A stretch of DNA of 64,000 bases from Rhodococcoides fascians NBRC 12155 = LMG 3623 (GCF_001894785.1 NZ_BCWW01000001.1:124001-188000); one strand, 5' to 3'; shown: positions 51,304 through 60,755, counted from the stretch's first letter. Numbers and translations: made by a program. Notes: generated by a model from the letters alone, not told the origin.

Positions 51304-51415
51304 GAAATGGGGGCGGCGGGATGGGGACGACGGCGGGATGGGGACGACGGCGGGATGGGGACGACGGCGGGATGGGGGCGGCGGGATGGGGGCGGAGGAA
51401 AGGGGGCGGGGAAAT
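51301..51415. repeat. G-rich tandem repeats (17-bp unit)
   Basis: Units beginning CGGGATGGGG recur at 51317, 51334, 51351 and 51368 (17-bp period), then at 51382 with a 14-bp period, and decay on both sides. The runs of four or five G on the plus strand could form G-quadruplexes. The 323-bp gap from 51131 to 51453 holds no gene that I can support. Confidence 0.8.
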
Positions 51416-51453
51416 GCGGGCGGCCGACAGAAGCCGGCGACACCAGAACCAAC

Positions 51454-52719
51454 TCAGTCGAGTCGAGCCAACACGATTCGCAGGCCGATGACACTGGCGA
51501 TGGGGAACAGGGCAGCGACCAGCCATGGGATTGCTGCTCCCCAGCCGGTGTCGGGTGACGCGTCGATCACCGCTCCGACGGCGATCGAGCCGAGGAGTAC
51601 CCCGATGCCGCCGAGGGAGGCCATGAATCCGTAGTACGAACCGAGTCGGCGTTCGGCGGCCATCTTGGGGACGAGGTCCCGGGCCTGCGGCATCGCGATC
51701 ATCTGCCCCAGTGCCAGCAGCAGCACGAACAGGGCGGCCGGAATCAGGCCGACGAGCCCCGTCAGCTCCAGAGGACTGAGGACCGCCACCAACGCGAAAG
51801 AGAGTGCCATGACGGCAAATCCGATCGGCAGCGTGATGCGCGGCGAGACCGCGGCGACGCGTCGGGTGATGGGCAACTGCGTCGTGACGACGAGTACTGC
51901 GGAGATTGCGAAGAACCAGCCGAGTACCGTCTGGGTTCCCCAGGCCCGTTCGACCTCGAGGGGGAGCAGCAGATACAGCTGGTTGTAGGCCACCAACTGC
52001 GCGCTCATGGCGACGGCGAACAGCACGAAGGTGCGGTTTCGGATCACGTCGGTCCAGCCCGAGAGCCACGGATCGTCGCGGTGTTCGCCGGGCTCGCGCG
52101 GCAGCCATCTGATGTGTGCGGCGATGACGAGGACGAAAATGACTGCGGCCGTGAGGCATGCGATCCGAAAGTCGGCCAGCAACAGCAGAGATCCGATGAG
52201 CGGGCCGGTGAACGATCCGATCTGATTGCACACCGACAACAGCGCGAAGGTCTGAACCCGGGTGGCACCGCCGGTGCGTTCGCTTTTGCCTGCTTCGATG
52301 GCGATCGCGGATTCGACTGCGGGAGAGAACAATGCGGCTGCGAACCCGACCAGTACCGTCGCGGCGACGACACCGGCGAGAGAATCGAACGCGGCCAGGC
52401 CCAGGAACCCCAGGACTCGCAGGACACAGCCGACGAGGACCACCGGCTTGATGCCCCACCGATCGGCGAGGGTGCCGCCCACGAAGAACAGGCCCTGCTG
52501 CGAGAACGTTCGGATACCGAGGACGACGCCGACGAGTGCCGCTCCGAGTCCCAGATCGGAAGTCAGGTGCACCGACAGATACGGCAACACCATGAAAAAG
52601 CCGATGTTGAACGTCATCTGGGTGAGAACCAGCAATCGCACCGTGGGCGTGGCGCGCCCGAGGTCGACGAGAAACGACCACCGCCACCGCGTCGGCGACT
52701 TGTCGGTCCTCGAACTCAT
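51454..52719 (-). CDS. MFS transporter, MdtH/CntE-like exporter
   Basis: The 421-residue protein has twelve membrane helices. The helix 2-3 loop contains GGTLADRWGIKP (the MFS A-motif), and a 9-helix landmark follows. It is the last gene of a five-gene leftward operon and overlaps the fused permease gene by ATGA. In staphylopine-type metallophore operons an MFS exporter (CntE) accompanies an ABC importer of Opp/Dpp type. That combination is present here, so export of a metallophore is plausible. ATG 52719 is the start. Confidence 0.85.
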   Translation of the reverse strand: MSSRTDKSPTRWRWSFLVDLGRATPTVRLLVLTQMTFNIGFFMVLPYLSVHLTSDLGLGAALVGVVLGIRTFSQQGLFFVGGTLADRWGIKPVVLVGCVLRVLGFLGLAAFDSLAGVVAATVLVGFAAALFSPAVESAIAIEAGKSERTGGATRVQTFALLSVCNQIGSFTGPLIGSLLLLADFRIACLTAAVIFVLVIAAHIRWLPREPGEHRDDPWLSGWTDVIRNRTFVLFAVAMSAQLVAYNQLYLLLPLEVERAWGTQTVLGWFFAISAVLVVTTQLPITRRVAAVSPRITLPIGFAVMALSFALVAVLSPLELTGLVGLIPAALFVLLLALGQMIAMPQARDLVPKMAAERRLGSYYGFMASLGGIGVLLGSIAVGAVIDASPDTGWGAAIPWLVAALFPIASVIGLRIVLARLD

Positions 52720-54467
52720 GTAACGCGCCCTCCTGCATCGACTTTGCCGTCAACGCTACCGGTCGTTCTCACCCGCCCCGACGTCGCGCTGGCGACGGAG
52801 ACGGCGAGGACGGCCAGCGCGATCAACGACGCCAGCGGTGCTGCCGCGACCCACGGTGCTCGCTCGACGGCGGCTACCCCGTCGGACAGGATCAGTCCCC
52901 AATCCGCGGTCGGAGGTTGCGGACCGAGTCCCAGAAATCCGAGGGCGGCGAGTGCCAGAGCGACACCGGGAAGGCGGATCATGGCGTGCCGGAACACGGC
53001 CGGCAGCACGCCGGGAACGATGGAGCCGAACAGGATTCGACCGTTGCGGGCACCGAGTGTCGGCAAGATGGAGATGTAGGGCTGTGCTCGCGCCTCGTCG
53101 ACGAGTGCGGCGGTGTGCGCGGCGAGTGGAGCCCACGTCACGATCAGGACCGCGACAGCCGCCCCGCCGGCGCTCGGACCCCAGATCGCGGCGATGAGGA
53201 TGCCGGTCACGACGGGCGGTGCGGCATTGGTGACCTCCACCAGGCCGCGGGTCGCTCGGGGAATCAGCCCCAGCAGTACCCCGACGCACAACGCCGCCAG
53301 CGTGACTGCCAGCGACAGGCCGATCGACCGCACTGCCCCGTCCGCCACTCGGGCGAGCAAGTCGCGGCCGGACGCGTCGGTTCCGAACGGGAACGTCGAC
53401 GATGGTCGGGCGAACTTCTCACGGGTGGTGACCTGGCCGTCTCGTGGCAGCCCCACCAGTACCATCACCGCGAGCATCGATGCGGCTGCTATCGGGACGA
53501 TCCACCGACGCGATGAGGGGTGGAACACCCCGCCTGGAATTGGCATCGCCTTCTCGTGCAGTGCGCTGCCGAGCAGTAGACGGCGTAACAGTTCCGCCGC
53601 GATACCGAGGGCGGCACTGACGGCCAGCAGCAGCAGGATGTCGATCTGTAGGGCGGGCAGGTCCTGCGACTGCGCGTCACCGAGCGTCGAGCGCCCCAAT
53701 CCCGGTATGGCGAAGACCTTTTCGACGGCCACTGCGCCGCCCGTCATGGCCACCATGATCAAACCGACCTGCGACGCGAGTCCGGGGACGGCCCGGCGCA
53801 ACACAGCGACGGCAATCTGCCGCCGCGAGAACCCGGCCACCGTCCACGTGATCACCCATCCCTCGGTGAAGGTCACGGCTACCGCGTCGGCGAGGAGGCG
53901 ACCGATCAAGCCACCCGCTGGAAGGCCCAGTGCCAGTGCGGGCAACACCGCATATTCCGGCCCGTTCCACCCGTACGCCGGAAACGACAACCACACTGCT
54001 CCGACGACCACCAGTACCGAGGCGAGCAGGAACTCCGGCAGAGACGTCAGCGCGGCCGCAATGCTTCCGCCGGTACGTTTCGGCGTGCCGCGCAGCCCGG
54101 CCCGCATGCTCGGCAGGACGACGAGAGCGGCCGTCACGAGCGCGACGACCATCGCGAAACCCATCAGGGTCAGCGAGACGGACAGTGCCTCGAGCGCACC
54201 GGGCAGTACGGGTTTGCCGGTGTTCCAGGATGTTCCGGGATTGCCCGACGCGAGGCCGGTGAGCCAGTTCCAGAAAGTTCGTAGCGGCCCGGCGTCGAGA
54301 CCGAGGTCGTTGCGGATGGCCGCGAGGGCCTCGGGCGTCGCTTCTTGCTCGGCGGAGCGTGCCCGCAGAATGCTCAGTGCGGGGTCTCGGTCGGACAACC
54401 ACGGCAGCATCCCGACGAGCAGTACGACGCCAGCCACCGAGAGCAGCCGTGAGACAGTCGTTCTCAC
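52716..54467 (-). CDS. fused DppB-DppC type ABC permease
   Basis: The 583-residue protein carries two permease modules: an N-terminal DppB-like part (residues about 1-300; GYITWTVAGFSR-like VITWTVAGFSRRQIAVAVLR and VEKVFAIPGLGRSTLGDAQS) and a C-terminal DppC-like part (about 320-560; FPFGTDASGRDLLARVADGA, RHAMIRLPGVALALAALGFL). Usually these are separate genes. It overlaps the MFS gene by ATGA and follows the binding-protein gene by 3 bp. It imports a peptide-, nickel- or opine-like substrate together with the two ATPases. Confidence 0.87.
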   Translation of the reverse strand: MRTTVSRLLSVAGVVLLVGMLPWLSDRDPALSILRARSAEQEATPEALAAIRNDLGLDAGPLRTFWNWLTGLASGNPGTSWNTGKPVLPGALEALSVSLTLMGFAMVVALVTAALVVLPSMRAGLRGTPKRTGGSIAAALTSLPEFLLASVLVVVGAVWLSFPAYGWNGPEYAVLPALALGLPAGGLIGRLLADAVAVTFTEGWVITWTVAGFSRRQIAVAVLRRAVPGLASQVGLIMVAMTGGAVAVEKVFAIPGLGRSTLGDAQSQDLPALQIDILLLLAVSAALGIAAELLRRLLLGSALHEKAMPIPGGVFHPSSRRWIVPIAAASMLAVMVLVGLPRDGQVTTREKFARPSSTFPFGTDASGRDLLARVADGAVRSIGLSLAVTLAALCVGVLLGLIPRATRGLVEVTNAAPPVVTGILIAAIWGPSAGGAAVAVLIVTWAPLAAHTAALVDEARAQPYISILPTLGARNGRILFGSIVPGVLPAVFRHAMIRLPGVALALAALGFLGLGPQPPTADWGLILSDGVAAVERAPWVAAAPLASLIALAVLAVSVASATSGRVRTTGSVDGKVDAGGRVT

Positions 54468-54470
54468 TGC

Positions 54471-55955
54471 CTACTCGAAAGCGGTCTGGTTGGTGATCAA
54501 GGTGCGCTCGCGTGGATCGCGGGCCACGCCGGTCACGCCCTCGGATTCTCCCTGGATGACGCGTTCGTGCAGCAGCGGTACCGCAGCGTCTTTTTCGAGG
54601 ATCAGTTTTTCGGCGTCGAGGATCGCGGTGCGGCGAGCGTCGCCGGGATCGGTGGCTGCGGCGTCGGCGAGCGCGGTGTCGACCTGCGGATCGCAGAACT
54701 GCGAGATGTTGAACGATCCCTCGCAGGCGAAGTCGGAGTACATGTACGCGGCCGGGTCTCCGGAGTCGAGCACGGTGGCGCGGGAAAGGATGAACGCATC
54801 GAATGCACCGGCGAGAGCATCGGTTTCGATGAATTGATACTCGCGCACGACCTGTTCGACGACGAAGCCCTTGGCTTCGAGCTCCTGCTGCAGCAGCACC
54901 GCGACCTCCGGGAGTTCGGCTCGGTCGGTGAAGGTGGCGAGGGTGATCTTCTTGCCTGCGGCGTCGCCGGCCGGGGTCTGCGTACGCGCCGGACGGTCGG
55001 CGGCCCACGGCAATGCCGGGCCGAGCAATCCGTTTGCGGCGTCGGCACGGCCCTCGTACACCTGGTCGACCAGCCGATCCTTGTCGACCGACTCCCGCGC
55101 GGCGGCGCGCATGGCCGGGTCTGCGAAGACCCCGGACTCGGTGTTCAGGTACAGGGTGTTGGTGCGCGGCATCGGCACCTCGTGCACGAGTGCCTGATCG
55201 ACGTTGGCGGCCTGAGACACCGGAATCGCCTCCACCACATCGGCTGTGCCGTTGCGTAGCGCTGCGGCGCGGGCCGTGCCGTCGGGTACGAAGTCGACGT
55301 CGATGCCGGAGACCTTCGCCGGCTCTCCCCAGTAGTTCTCGTTGCGGTCGAGAGTTGCTGTCGACGTGCCGTTCACGGCCTTCAACACGAAGGGTCCGGT
55401 GCCGGTGCCGATCGGGTTGCTGCTGCCCGTCGAGTACGCGTCGGGTGCCAGGATGGCCAGCTGCGGGCTCGACAGTCGTTGCGGTACCAGTGGATCGACG
55501 TCGGCAGTGGTCACGGCGACGCTGTCGGCGTCGGTGGCGGTCACCGTCATGTCGACGCCGTCGAGGATGCGCGGCTTGGGGGCCGACTGCGTGGCTGCGG
55601 TCAGTGCGGTGACGACGGCTGCTGCGTCGAGCGGGGCTCCGTTGTGGAACGTGACGTCCGGCCGGATGTCGAAGTTCCAGGTCCGATCGTCCACGCGGTT
55701 CCAGGCGGTGGCCAGACCCGGCTCGGCCTCACCGAGATCGTCGAGAACGATCAACGTCTCGGCGGTGGACCAGCGCGACAGCTTGAAGGCGTCGTCACTG
55801 AACTGGGACAACCCCGAACGAGGTGGCTGCAGCATTGCGACGCGCACGCGGTTCTCGCCGTCGTCGGAGGAGGCAGAACTGGACGAAAAGCACCCGGTGA
55901 GCGTCAGCGTGCCCACTGCTGCGAGCGCGCCGATGCGAAACATGTTGCTGGTCAA
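54471..55955 (-). CDS. family 5 (Dpp/Nik/opine-type) substrate-binding lipoprotein
   Basis: The 494-residue lipoprotein has an N-terminal signal with lipobox LTLTGC (residues 17-22) and a family 5 binding fold: LATAWNRVDDRTWNFDIRPD followed by VTFHNGAPLDAAAVV, NPIGTGTGPFVLKAV, and RAAARESVDKDRLVDQVYEG. The TTG start (55955) has AGGAG upstream. It belongs to the five-gene operon 57456-51454. Family 5 proteins bind peptides, nickel or opine-type metallophores; the ligand cannot be read from sequence. Confidence 0.88.
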   Translation of the reverse strand: MTSNMFRIGALAAVGTLTLTGCFSSSSASSDDGENRVRVAMLQPPRSGLSQFSDDAFKLSRWSTAETLIVLDDLGEAEPGLATAWNRVDDRTWNFDIRPDVTFHNGAPLDAAAVVTALTAATQSAPKPRILDGVDMTVTATDADSVAVTTADVDPLVPQRLSSPQLAILAPDAYSTGSSNPIGTGTGPFVLKAVNGTSTATLDRNENYWGEPAKVSGIDVDFVPDGTARAAALRNGTADVVEAIPVSQAANVDQALVHEVPMPRTNTLYLNTESGVFADPAMRAAARESVDKDRLVDQVYEGRADAANGLLGPALPWAADRPARTQTPAGDAAGKKITLATFTDRAELPEVAVLLQQELEAKGFVVEQVVREYQFIETDALAGAFDAFILSRATVLDSGDPAAYMYSDFACEGSFNISQFCDPQVDTALADAAATDPGDARRTAILDAEKLILEKDAAVPLLHERVIQGESEGVTGVARDPRERTLITNQTAFE

Positions 55956-55972
55956 TGTAGCTCCTGATTGTG

Positions 55973-56734
55973 TTACGTGAGCCGAGGAACGGCGTCGATC
56001 AGATCTCGGGTGTGCTCGTGTTGGGGCCGAGTGAGAATGCTGCGGACAGAACCGGATTCGACGATGCGACCCTCCTGCATCACCGACACGTCGCTGCAGA
56101 GTCTGGTCACGGCCGACAGGTCGTGGCTGACGATCAGCAGCGCACCCGGTAGGCCGGCAAGAACATCGAGTACCTGCTCTCGGAGGTCGGGATCGAGTCC
56201 ACTGACCGGCTCGTCCGCCAACAGATAGTGCGGCGCGCAGGCCACGGCTCGGGCGATGGCGACTCGTTGTTTCTGCCCGCCGGACAGCTCGGCCGAACGG
56301 CGAGCCAGGAAGTGCGCATCGAGTCCGACGGCAGACAATGCGCCGGTGGCCATGGCTCGGTGATCACCCTCGATACCGAGCAGGCGTAGCGGAGTAGCGA
56401 CGAGGTCGAGGACGCTGCGGCGCGGGTCGAGGCTGGTCGCCGGATCCTGCGGAATGTACTGCACCCGGCGGCGGAACCACCGTAGCGATCCGGCCGATCC
56501 GGGTCGGACGACTCGCCCGTCGAGCGAGATCCTTCCGCCGCTCGGGGCATCGACGGCAAGCAGCAGGCGCAGCAACGTCGTTTTACCGGAACCGGATTCA
56601 CCGACGACGGCAATACGCCCGATCGGCGGCACCGCGAACGTGACGGCATCCAACGCGGTGTGCGACGTGCCGTGCCGGTCGTACTGCCGGGTGAGTGCCG
56701 TACCCACCAAACCGGCAGCCTCGTCCAGGCTCAC
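55973..56734 (-). CDS. ABC transporter ATPase, DppF/CntF type
   Basis: The 253-residue ATPase contains Walker A GESGSGKTT, the Q-loop in QYIPQDPATSLDPRRSVLDL, the signature [20 protein letters not shown] and Walker B LLADEPVSGLD, with H-loop VSHDLSAV. It overlaps the preceding ATPase gene by ATGA, and together they power the fused permease as a heterodimer. ATG 56734 is the start. Confidence 0.9.
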   Translation of the reverse strand: MSLDEAAGLVGTALTRQYDRHGTSHTALDAVTFAVPPIGRIAVVGESGSGKTTLLRLLLAVDAPSGGRISLDGRVVRPGSAGSLRWFRRRVQYIPQDPATSLDPRRSVLDLVATPLRLLGIEGDHRAMATGALSAVGLDAHFLARRSAELSGGQKQRVAIARAVACAPHYLLADEPVSGLDPDLREQVLDVLAGLPGALLIVSHDLSAVTRLCSDVSVMQEGRIVESGSVRSILTRPQHEHTRDLIDAVPRLT

Positions 56735-57456
56735 GATGCAACCAGCTGCCGGAACGGATCAGCCGCCCGAGCGACGTCGATCATCTGTCGCGATCGATCC
56801 GAGCAAGGGTTCTTGAGTACCGTTGCAGTGGAACCGGATTCGATGATTCTGCCGGAATCGAGAACCAGCAGGTGGTCGCACAACTGCGCGGCGACGGCGA
56901 TGTCGTGGGTGATCAGTAGCAACGACGACACCTGTCGCAGAGCGTCGAGAACGCGCGCCTGACTCAGGACGTCCAGTGCCGTCGTCGGTTCGTCGGCGAT
57001 CACCAGCGAGCTCTCGCGCGCCAAGGCCAATGCGATGCAGACTCGTTGACGCTGACCACCCGAAAGTTCGAGTGGGTGCGAGGCCAGCACACGCGCGGTG
57101 TCGTGCAGACCCACTCGCGCGAGCAGCGCGGCGGCGTCGGGCGTGCGGAGTTGCCTGCCGACGGTGACCATCGGGTTCAGCGCCGTCGCGGAGTCCTGGA
57201 AGACCATCGCCGGGCGTGCGGTGCGCGGCCGCCGCGGGGTCGGAACACCGGCGACATCGTGGCCGTCGACGACGACGCGACCGGAACACGTGATGCCCGG
57301 CGGGAGGTATCCGACCAGAGCCGAGGCGATGGAGGACTTGCCCGAACCCGAGGCGCCCAGCAGGCCGACGCGTCGACCCGTGGGTATCTCGAACGAGACG
57401 CCGTCGACGATGCGGGTGCGTCCGGCGTCGATGCGGAGATTCTCGACGACGAGCAC
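56731..57456 (-). CDS. ABC transporter ATPase, DppD/CntD type
   Basis: The 241-residue ATPase has Walker A GASGSGKSS, Q-loop AMVFQDSATALNPMVTVGRQ, signature LSGGQRQRVCIALALARESS, Walker B LVIADEPTTALD and an H-loop LLITHDIAVA. It is the first gene of the five-gene operon. GTG 57456 has AGGAG upstream. A Zur-like box lies 35 bp before it. Together with the next ATPase gene it forms the motor pair. Confidence 0.9.
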   Translation of the reverse strand: MLVVENLRIDAGRTRIVDGVSFEIPTGRRVGLLGASGSGKSSIASALVGYLPPGITCSGRVVVDGHDVAGVPTPRRPRTARPAMVFQDSATALNPMVTVGRQLRTPDAAALLARVGLHDTARVLASHPLELSGGQRQRVCIALALARESSLVIADEPTTALDVLSQARVLDALRQVSSLLLITHDIAVAAQLCDHLLVLDSGRIIESGSTATVLKNPCSDRSRQMIDVARAADPFRQLVAS

Positions 57457-57490
57457 GACGAACTCCTGAGCCTGGAAGTGGGAATGACTT

Positions 57491-57505
57491 CGACAATCGT
57501 TGTCA
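57491..57505. promoter_or_regulatory. Zur/Fur-like operator upstream of the import/export operon
   Basis: On the minus strand TGACAACGATTGTCG matches the pattern TGANAANNNTTNTCA of actinobacterial Zur boxes at all positions except the last. The core GACAA-NNN-TTGTC is a perfect dyad. It lies 35 bp upstream of the first gene of the operon, suitable for repression by zinc. Confidence 0.5.
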
Positions 57506-57562
57506 CTTGAACCATAGGCGAGCGCCGGTACGGAAACAACTCGACCTGCTTAAGCTGGACGA

Positions 57563-58072
57563 GTGAGCAGACCGAGGGATGCGCAGCGGTCGGCGGTGTA
57601 CGACGCCGAACAGATGGTGCGGATCATGTTCGATCGAGCCGAGGAGCGCGACAACCGCGTCGTGACGGTGTTGGGCTCACAGATCACGCTGCCGATCGAG
57701 CGGAAGTTCGCCTCGTTGGAATCCGTGCAGAGCTATGTCGATGCGGTGCTGGCGCTGGACTGGATCGCGACTACGTGGCCCGACGCCGGTCGGACGGTGA
57801 CCGTCCGGGCCAGATCCGGATCGGGTGCCGCCCACTACGAACGCGACGCCGCGACCATCGCGGTACCCCTGCATCAGGGCAATCGGGCCTGGGCGCTGCG
57901 CGAGCTGGTGGTGCTCCACGAACTGGCTCACCACTTCGGTGACGAGGACGAGCAACAGCACGGCGGAGCGTTCGTCGATCGCTACATCACGTTGGTCGGC
58001 GACATCGTCGGCTCCGAGGCCGGGTTCGTCCTCCGAGCGATGATGGCCGAGAGCGGAGTACGAGTCGGCTGA
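57563..58072 (+). CDS. TIGR04338-type putative metallohydrolase
   Basis: The 169-residue protein has a zinc-protease-like motif ELVVLHELAHHFG (HExxH) and a downstream His/Asp (HGGAFVDRYI), as in the TIGR04338 family found mainly in actinobacteria. GTG 57563 lies six bases after TAAGCT, suggesting a leaderless transcript. It is divergent from the metallophore-like operon across the Zur-like box and could share that control. Substrate unknown. Confidence 0.8.
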   Translation: MSRPRDAQRSAVYDAEQMVRIMFDRAEERDNRVVTVLGSQITLPIERKFASLESVQSYVDAVLALDWIATTWPDAGRTVTVRARSGSGAAHYERDAATIAVPLHQGNRAWALRELVVLHELAHHFGDEDEQQHGGAFVDRYITLVGDIVGSEAGFVLRAMMAESGVRVG

Positions 58073-58144
58073 TCTCGGTCGACGTGCATCGCGCGAAACG
58101 AGGTGCATCATGGGTGAGACAGCCCACACGACGAGGAGACGTAC

Positions 58145-58909
58145 ATGACCGTCAAGATCGGTGTTCAGCTTCAGCCCCAGCACGCGCCCGACTATCAGTT
58201 GATCCGCGACGCGGTGCTGCGGTCCGAAGACGCGGGGGTCGACATCGTCTTCAACTGGGACCACTTCTATCCGCTGTACGGCGACCTCGACGGCGCGCAC
58301 TTCGAGTGCTGGACGATGCTCGGTGCCTGGGCCGAGCAGACGTCGAACGTGGAGATCGGCGCGCTCGTCACCGGAGGTGGCTACCGCAATCCCGACCTGC
58401 TGGCAGACATGGCGCGCACCGTCGACCACATCAGCGGCGGCCGACTGATTCTCGGTATCGGTGCCGGATGGAACGAGAAGGACTACGACAACTTCGGCTA
58501 CGAATTCGGTACGGCCGGTTCACGTCTGGCGCTGCTCAAGGAGAGCCTCGGCAGGATTCGGCACCGCCTCGACGTCGGCAACCCGGCCCCGACGCGAGAC
58601 ATCCCGATCCTCATCGGCGGCGGCGGTGAGAAGAAGACCCTCAAGCTCGTGGCCGAGTATGCCCACATCTGGCACAGCTTCGCCGACCTCGATGCACTGA
58701 AGCGTAAATCCGAGATCCTCGCCGAGCACGGCACCACCGTCGGGCGGGACACCTCGGGCATCACCCGCTCGGTCTCGTGGCCCGGCGCGGACACCGCACA
58801 GGACTTCGTCGACGCCGGAGCCACGCTGTTCACCGTCGGTACCGGGGGACCGGATTACGACCTCACGGAACTGGGCGAGGCCATCGCGTGGCGGGACGCA
58901 CACCGCTAG
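58145..58909 (+). CDS. F420-dependent LLM-class oxidoreductase
   Basis: The 254-residue TIM barrel of the luciferase-like monooxygenase family has IGVQLQPQHAPDYQLIRDAV, IVFNWDHFYPLYGDLDG and GGRLILGIGAGWNEKDYDNF, which match the F420-dependent branch of actinobacteria (short, about 250 residues). It starts at ATG 58145 with GAGGAGAC upstream. It probably uses coenzyme F420 to reduce or oxidise a small metabolite. Substrate unknown. Confidence 0.85.
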   Translation: MTVKIGVQLQPQHAPDYQLIRDAVLRSEDAGVDIVFNWDHFYPLYGDLDGAHFECWTMLGAWAEQTSNVEIGALVTGGGYRNPDLLADMARTVDHISGGRLILGIGAGWNEKDYDNFGYEFGTAGSRLALLKESLGRIRHRLDVGNPAPTRDIPILIGGGGEKKTLKLVAEYAHIWHSFADLDALKRKSEILAEHGTTVGRDTSGITRSVSWPGADTAQDFVDAGATLFTVGTGGPDYDLTELGEAIAWRDAHR

Positions 58910-59037
58910 ACGCGATTGAGGTGAGGGAATTTCGGGAACAAGCGGGTTGCTTCATACAACTGCAATGTGATTGTCGTGTGCCTCCATCGGCACGATAGCC
59001 TCGTTCGTCCCTCCCGATTGCACCTAGGAGCTTCATC

Positions 59038-59973
59038 TTGAACACACGTCGTTTACGAGGCCGTGCCATCGCAGCAGTCGCTGCGACGCTCGCACTCACG
59101 CTCGGAGCCGTCGCGTGTTCCGACGGAAGCTCGGGTGGCACCGGCGAGAACGCTCTGGCCGGTTCCGACCAGGCCTCGCTCGACAAGTACACGACCGACA
59201 GCGTCACCGCGCTCGATCAGATCGACACCGCGAACCTCGGTCTGATCAAGCCGGGGACGTTGTACGTCGGCACCCTGTCCGACGCGCCGCCGAACATCTT
59301 CATCGACGATGCAGGCAACTTCACCGGCTTCGACAACGAGCTGCTCAAAGCCGTCGCGGCCAAGCTGAACCTCACCGTCGAATTCTCGGCGACCGAGTTC
59401 TCGGGCCTGCTCGCAGCGGTCAACAACAAGGTCTACGACGCCGGCTCCTCGTCCATCTCGACCACGGATGCGCGTCGCCAGACCGTCGGCTTCACCAACG
59501 GGTACGACTTCGGTGAGATGGCACTGGTCGCGAAGAACGACTACTCGATCAAGACGATCGCCGAGTTGAACGCCGATCAGCGCATCGCCGTGGTGCAGGG
59601 CACCGTGCAGGACGACTACGTCACCAACACCCTCGGCATCGAGCCGGTGCGGTTCCCGGATTACAACACCGCGTACGCGAACGTGAAGTCCGGTCAGGTC
59701 GACGCCTGGGTCGCACCGTCGCAGCAGGCAACCGGTCAGGTCAAGACCGAGGACGGTGTCTCCATCCTGGAGAAGACCATCAACACCACCAACTTCACCG
59801 CGTACGCCGTCGCCAAGGACAATCAGCCGTTGATCGACGCGCTGAACGCCGGCCTCGATGCGGTCGTCGACGACGGCACCTGGAGCACGCTCGAGAAGCA
59901 GTGGTACCCGGACCGCGAGGTCCCCGCCGACTGGAAGCCAGGCAGCAAGGCGTCCGTTCTGCCGGCGTCGTAA
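59038..59973 (+). CDS. glutamate/polar amino acid ABC transporter binding lipoprotein
   Basis: The 311-residue lipoprotein has a signal with lipobox GAVAC (residues 23-27) and a family 3 binding fold: LYVGTLSDAPPNIFIDDAGN then FTGFDNELLKAVAAKLNLTV and the acidic loop SSSISTTDARRQTVGFTNGY. This matches polar amino acid binding proteins. TTG 59038 has AGGAG upstream. Permease and ATPase genes follow, forming a complete GlnHPQ-type importer. Confidence 0.88.
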   Translation: MNTRRLRGRAIAAVAATLALTLGAVACSDGSSGGTGENALAGSDQASLDKYTTDSVTALDQIDTANLGLIKPGTLYVGTLSDAPPNIFIDDAGNFTGFDNELLKAVAAKLNLTVEFSATEFSGLLAAVNNKVYDAGSSSISTTDARRQTVGFTNGYDFGEMALVAKNDYSIKTIAELNADQRIAVVQGTVQDDYVTNTLGIEPVRFPDYNTAYANVKSGQVDAWVAPSQQATGQVKTEDGVSILEKTINTTNFTAYAVAKDNQPLIDALNAGLDAVVDDGTWSTLEKQWYPDREVPADWKPGSKASVLPAS

Positions 59974-59988
59974 GGGCACTCGTACCTC

Positions 59989-60750
59989 ATGAGCACTCTG
60001 TCGAATCTGTACGACACGTTCTTCGATTGGGAACTGATCGGCGAGACCATTCCCAAACTGGTCACGGTCGGATTGCCGAACACCCTCATTCTGGCGGCCT
60101 CGTCGGGAGTGATCGGTACCGTGATCGGACTCGGGCTGGCGGTGGCGGGTATTTCCCGCACCCGCTGGCTCCGGTGGCCGGCGCGGGTGTACACGGACAT
60201 CTTTCGTGGACTACCTGCCGCTGTGGTCATCCTGCTCATCGGCCTCGGGTTCGGCCCGACGCTGACCCAATTCACCGGCAGCAGAAGCCCGTTCCCGCTG
60301 GGCATCCTGGCGCTGTCGTTGATGGCAGCGGCCTACTTCGGTGAGATCTTCCGCTCCGGCATCCAGAGCGTCGACTCCGGGCAGCTCGAAGCCTCCCGCG
60401 CACTGGGTTTCAGCTACCGACGGTCCATGAACCTCGTGGTCGTGCCGCAGGGCATTCGGCGCGTGCTACCTGCGATCGTCAACCAGTTCATCTCGTTGAT
60501 CAAGGACAGCTCGCTGATCTACTTCCTGGGTCTGCTTGCCTCGCAACGAGAATTGTTCCGCGTCGGCCAGGACACCGCCGCCCAGACCGGCAATCTCTCG
60601 CCGCTGCTGGCCGCCGGATTGTTCTATCTCATCCTGACCATCCCGCTGACGCACCTGGTCAATTACATCGACCGACGCCTACGATCCGGTAAGGCCGACA
60701 CCTCGGGCACCCTCGGTCCCGTCGAAACATCCATCGTGGTGGAGAGGTAG
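59989..60750 (+). CDS. amino acid ABC transporter permease
   Basis: The 253-residue permease has five or six helices; its [40 protein letters not shown] and [20 protein letters not shown] with [14 protein letters not shown] (coupling loop) are typical of HisM/GlnP-type permeases. It is 15 bp after the binding protein. Only one permease gene is present, so it acts as a homodimer. Confidence 0.9.
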   Translation: MSTLSNLYDTFFDWELIGETIPKLVTVGLPNTLILAASSGVIGTVIGLGLAVAGISRTRWLRWPARVYTDIFRGLPAAVVILLIGLGFGPTLTQFTGSRSPFPLGILALSLMAAAYFGEIFRSGIQSVDSGQLEASRALGFSYRRSMNLVVVPQGIRRVLPAIVNQFISLIKDSSLIYFLGLLASQRELFRVGQDTAAQTGNLSPLLAAGLFYLILTIPLTHLVNYIDRRLRSGKADTSGTLGPVETSIVVER

Positions 60751-60755
60751 CCGAC

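Noticed and set aside
51301..51415. CRISPR-like array
   Set aside because: The units are contiguous 14-17-bp G-rich repeats without unique spacers and no cas gene is nearby.
51279..51558. Plus-strand frames through the G-rich tandem repeat (Gly/Arg/Trp-rich proteins)
   Set aside because: They are translations of the tandem repeat. They have no family resemblance and overlap the MFS gene end.
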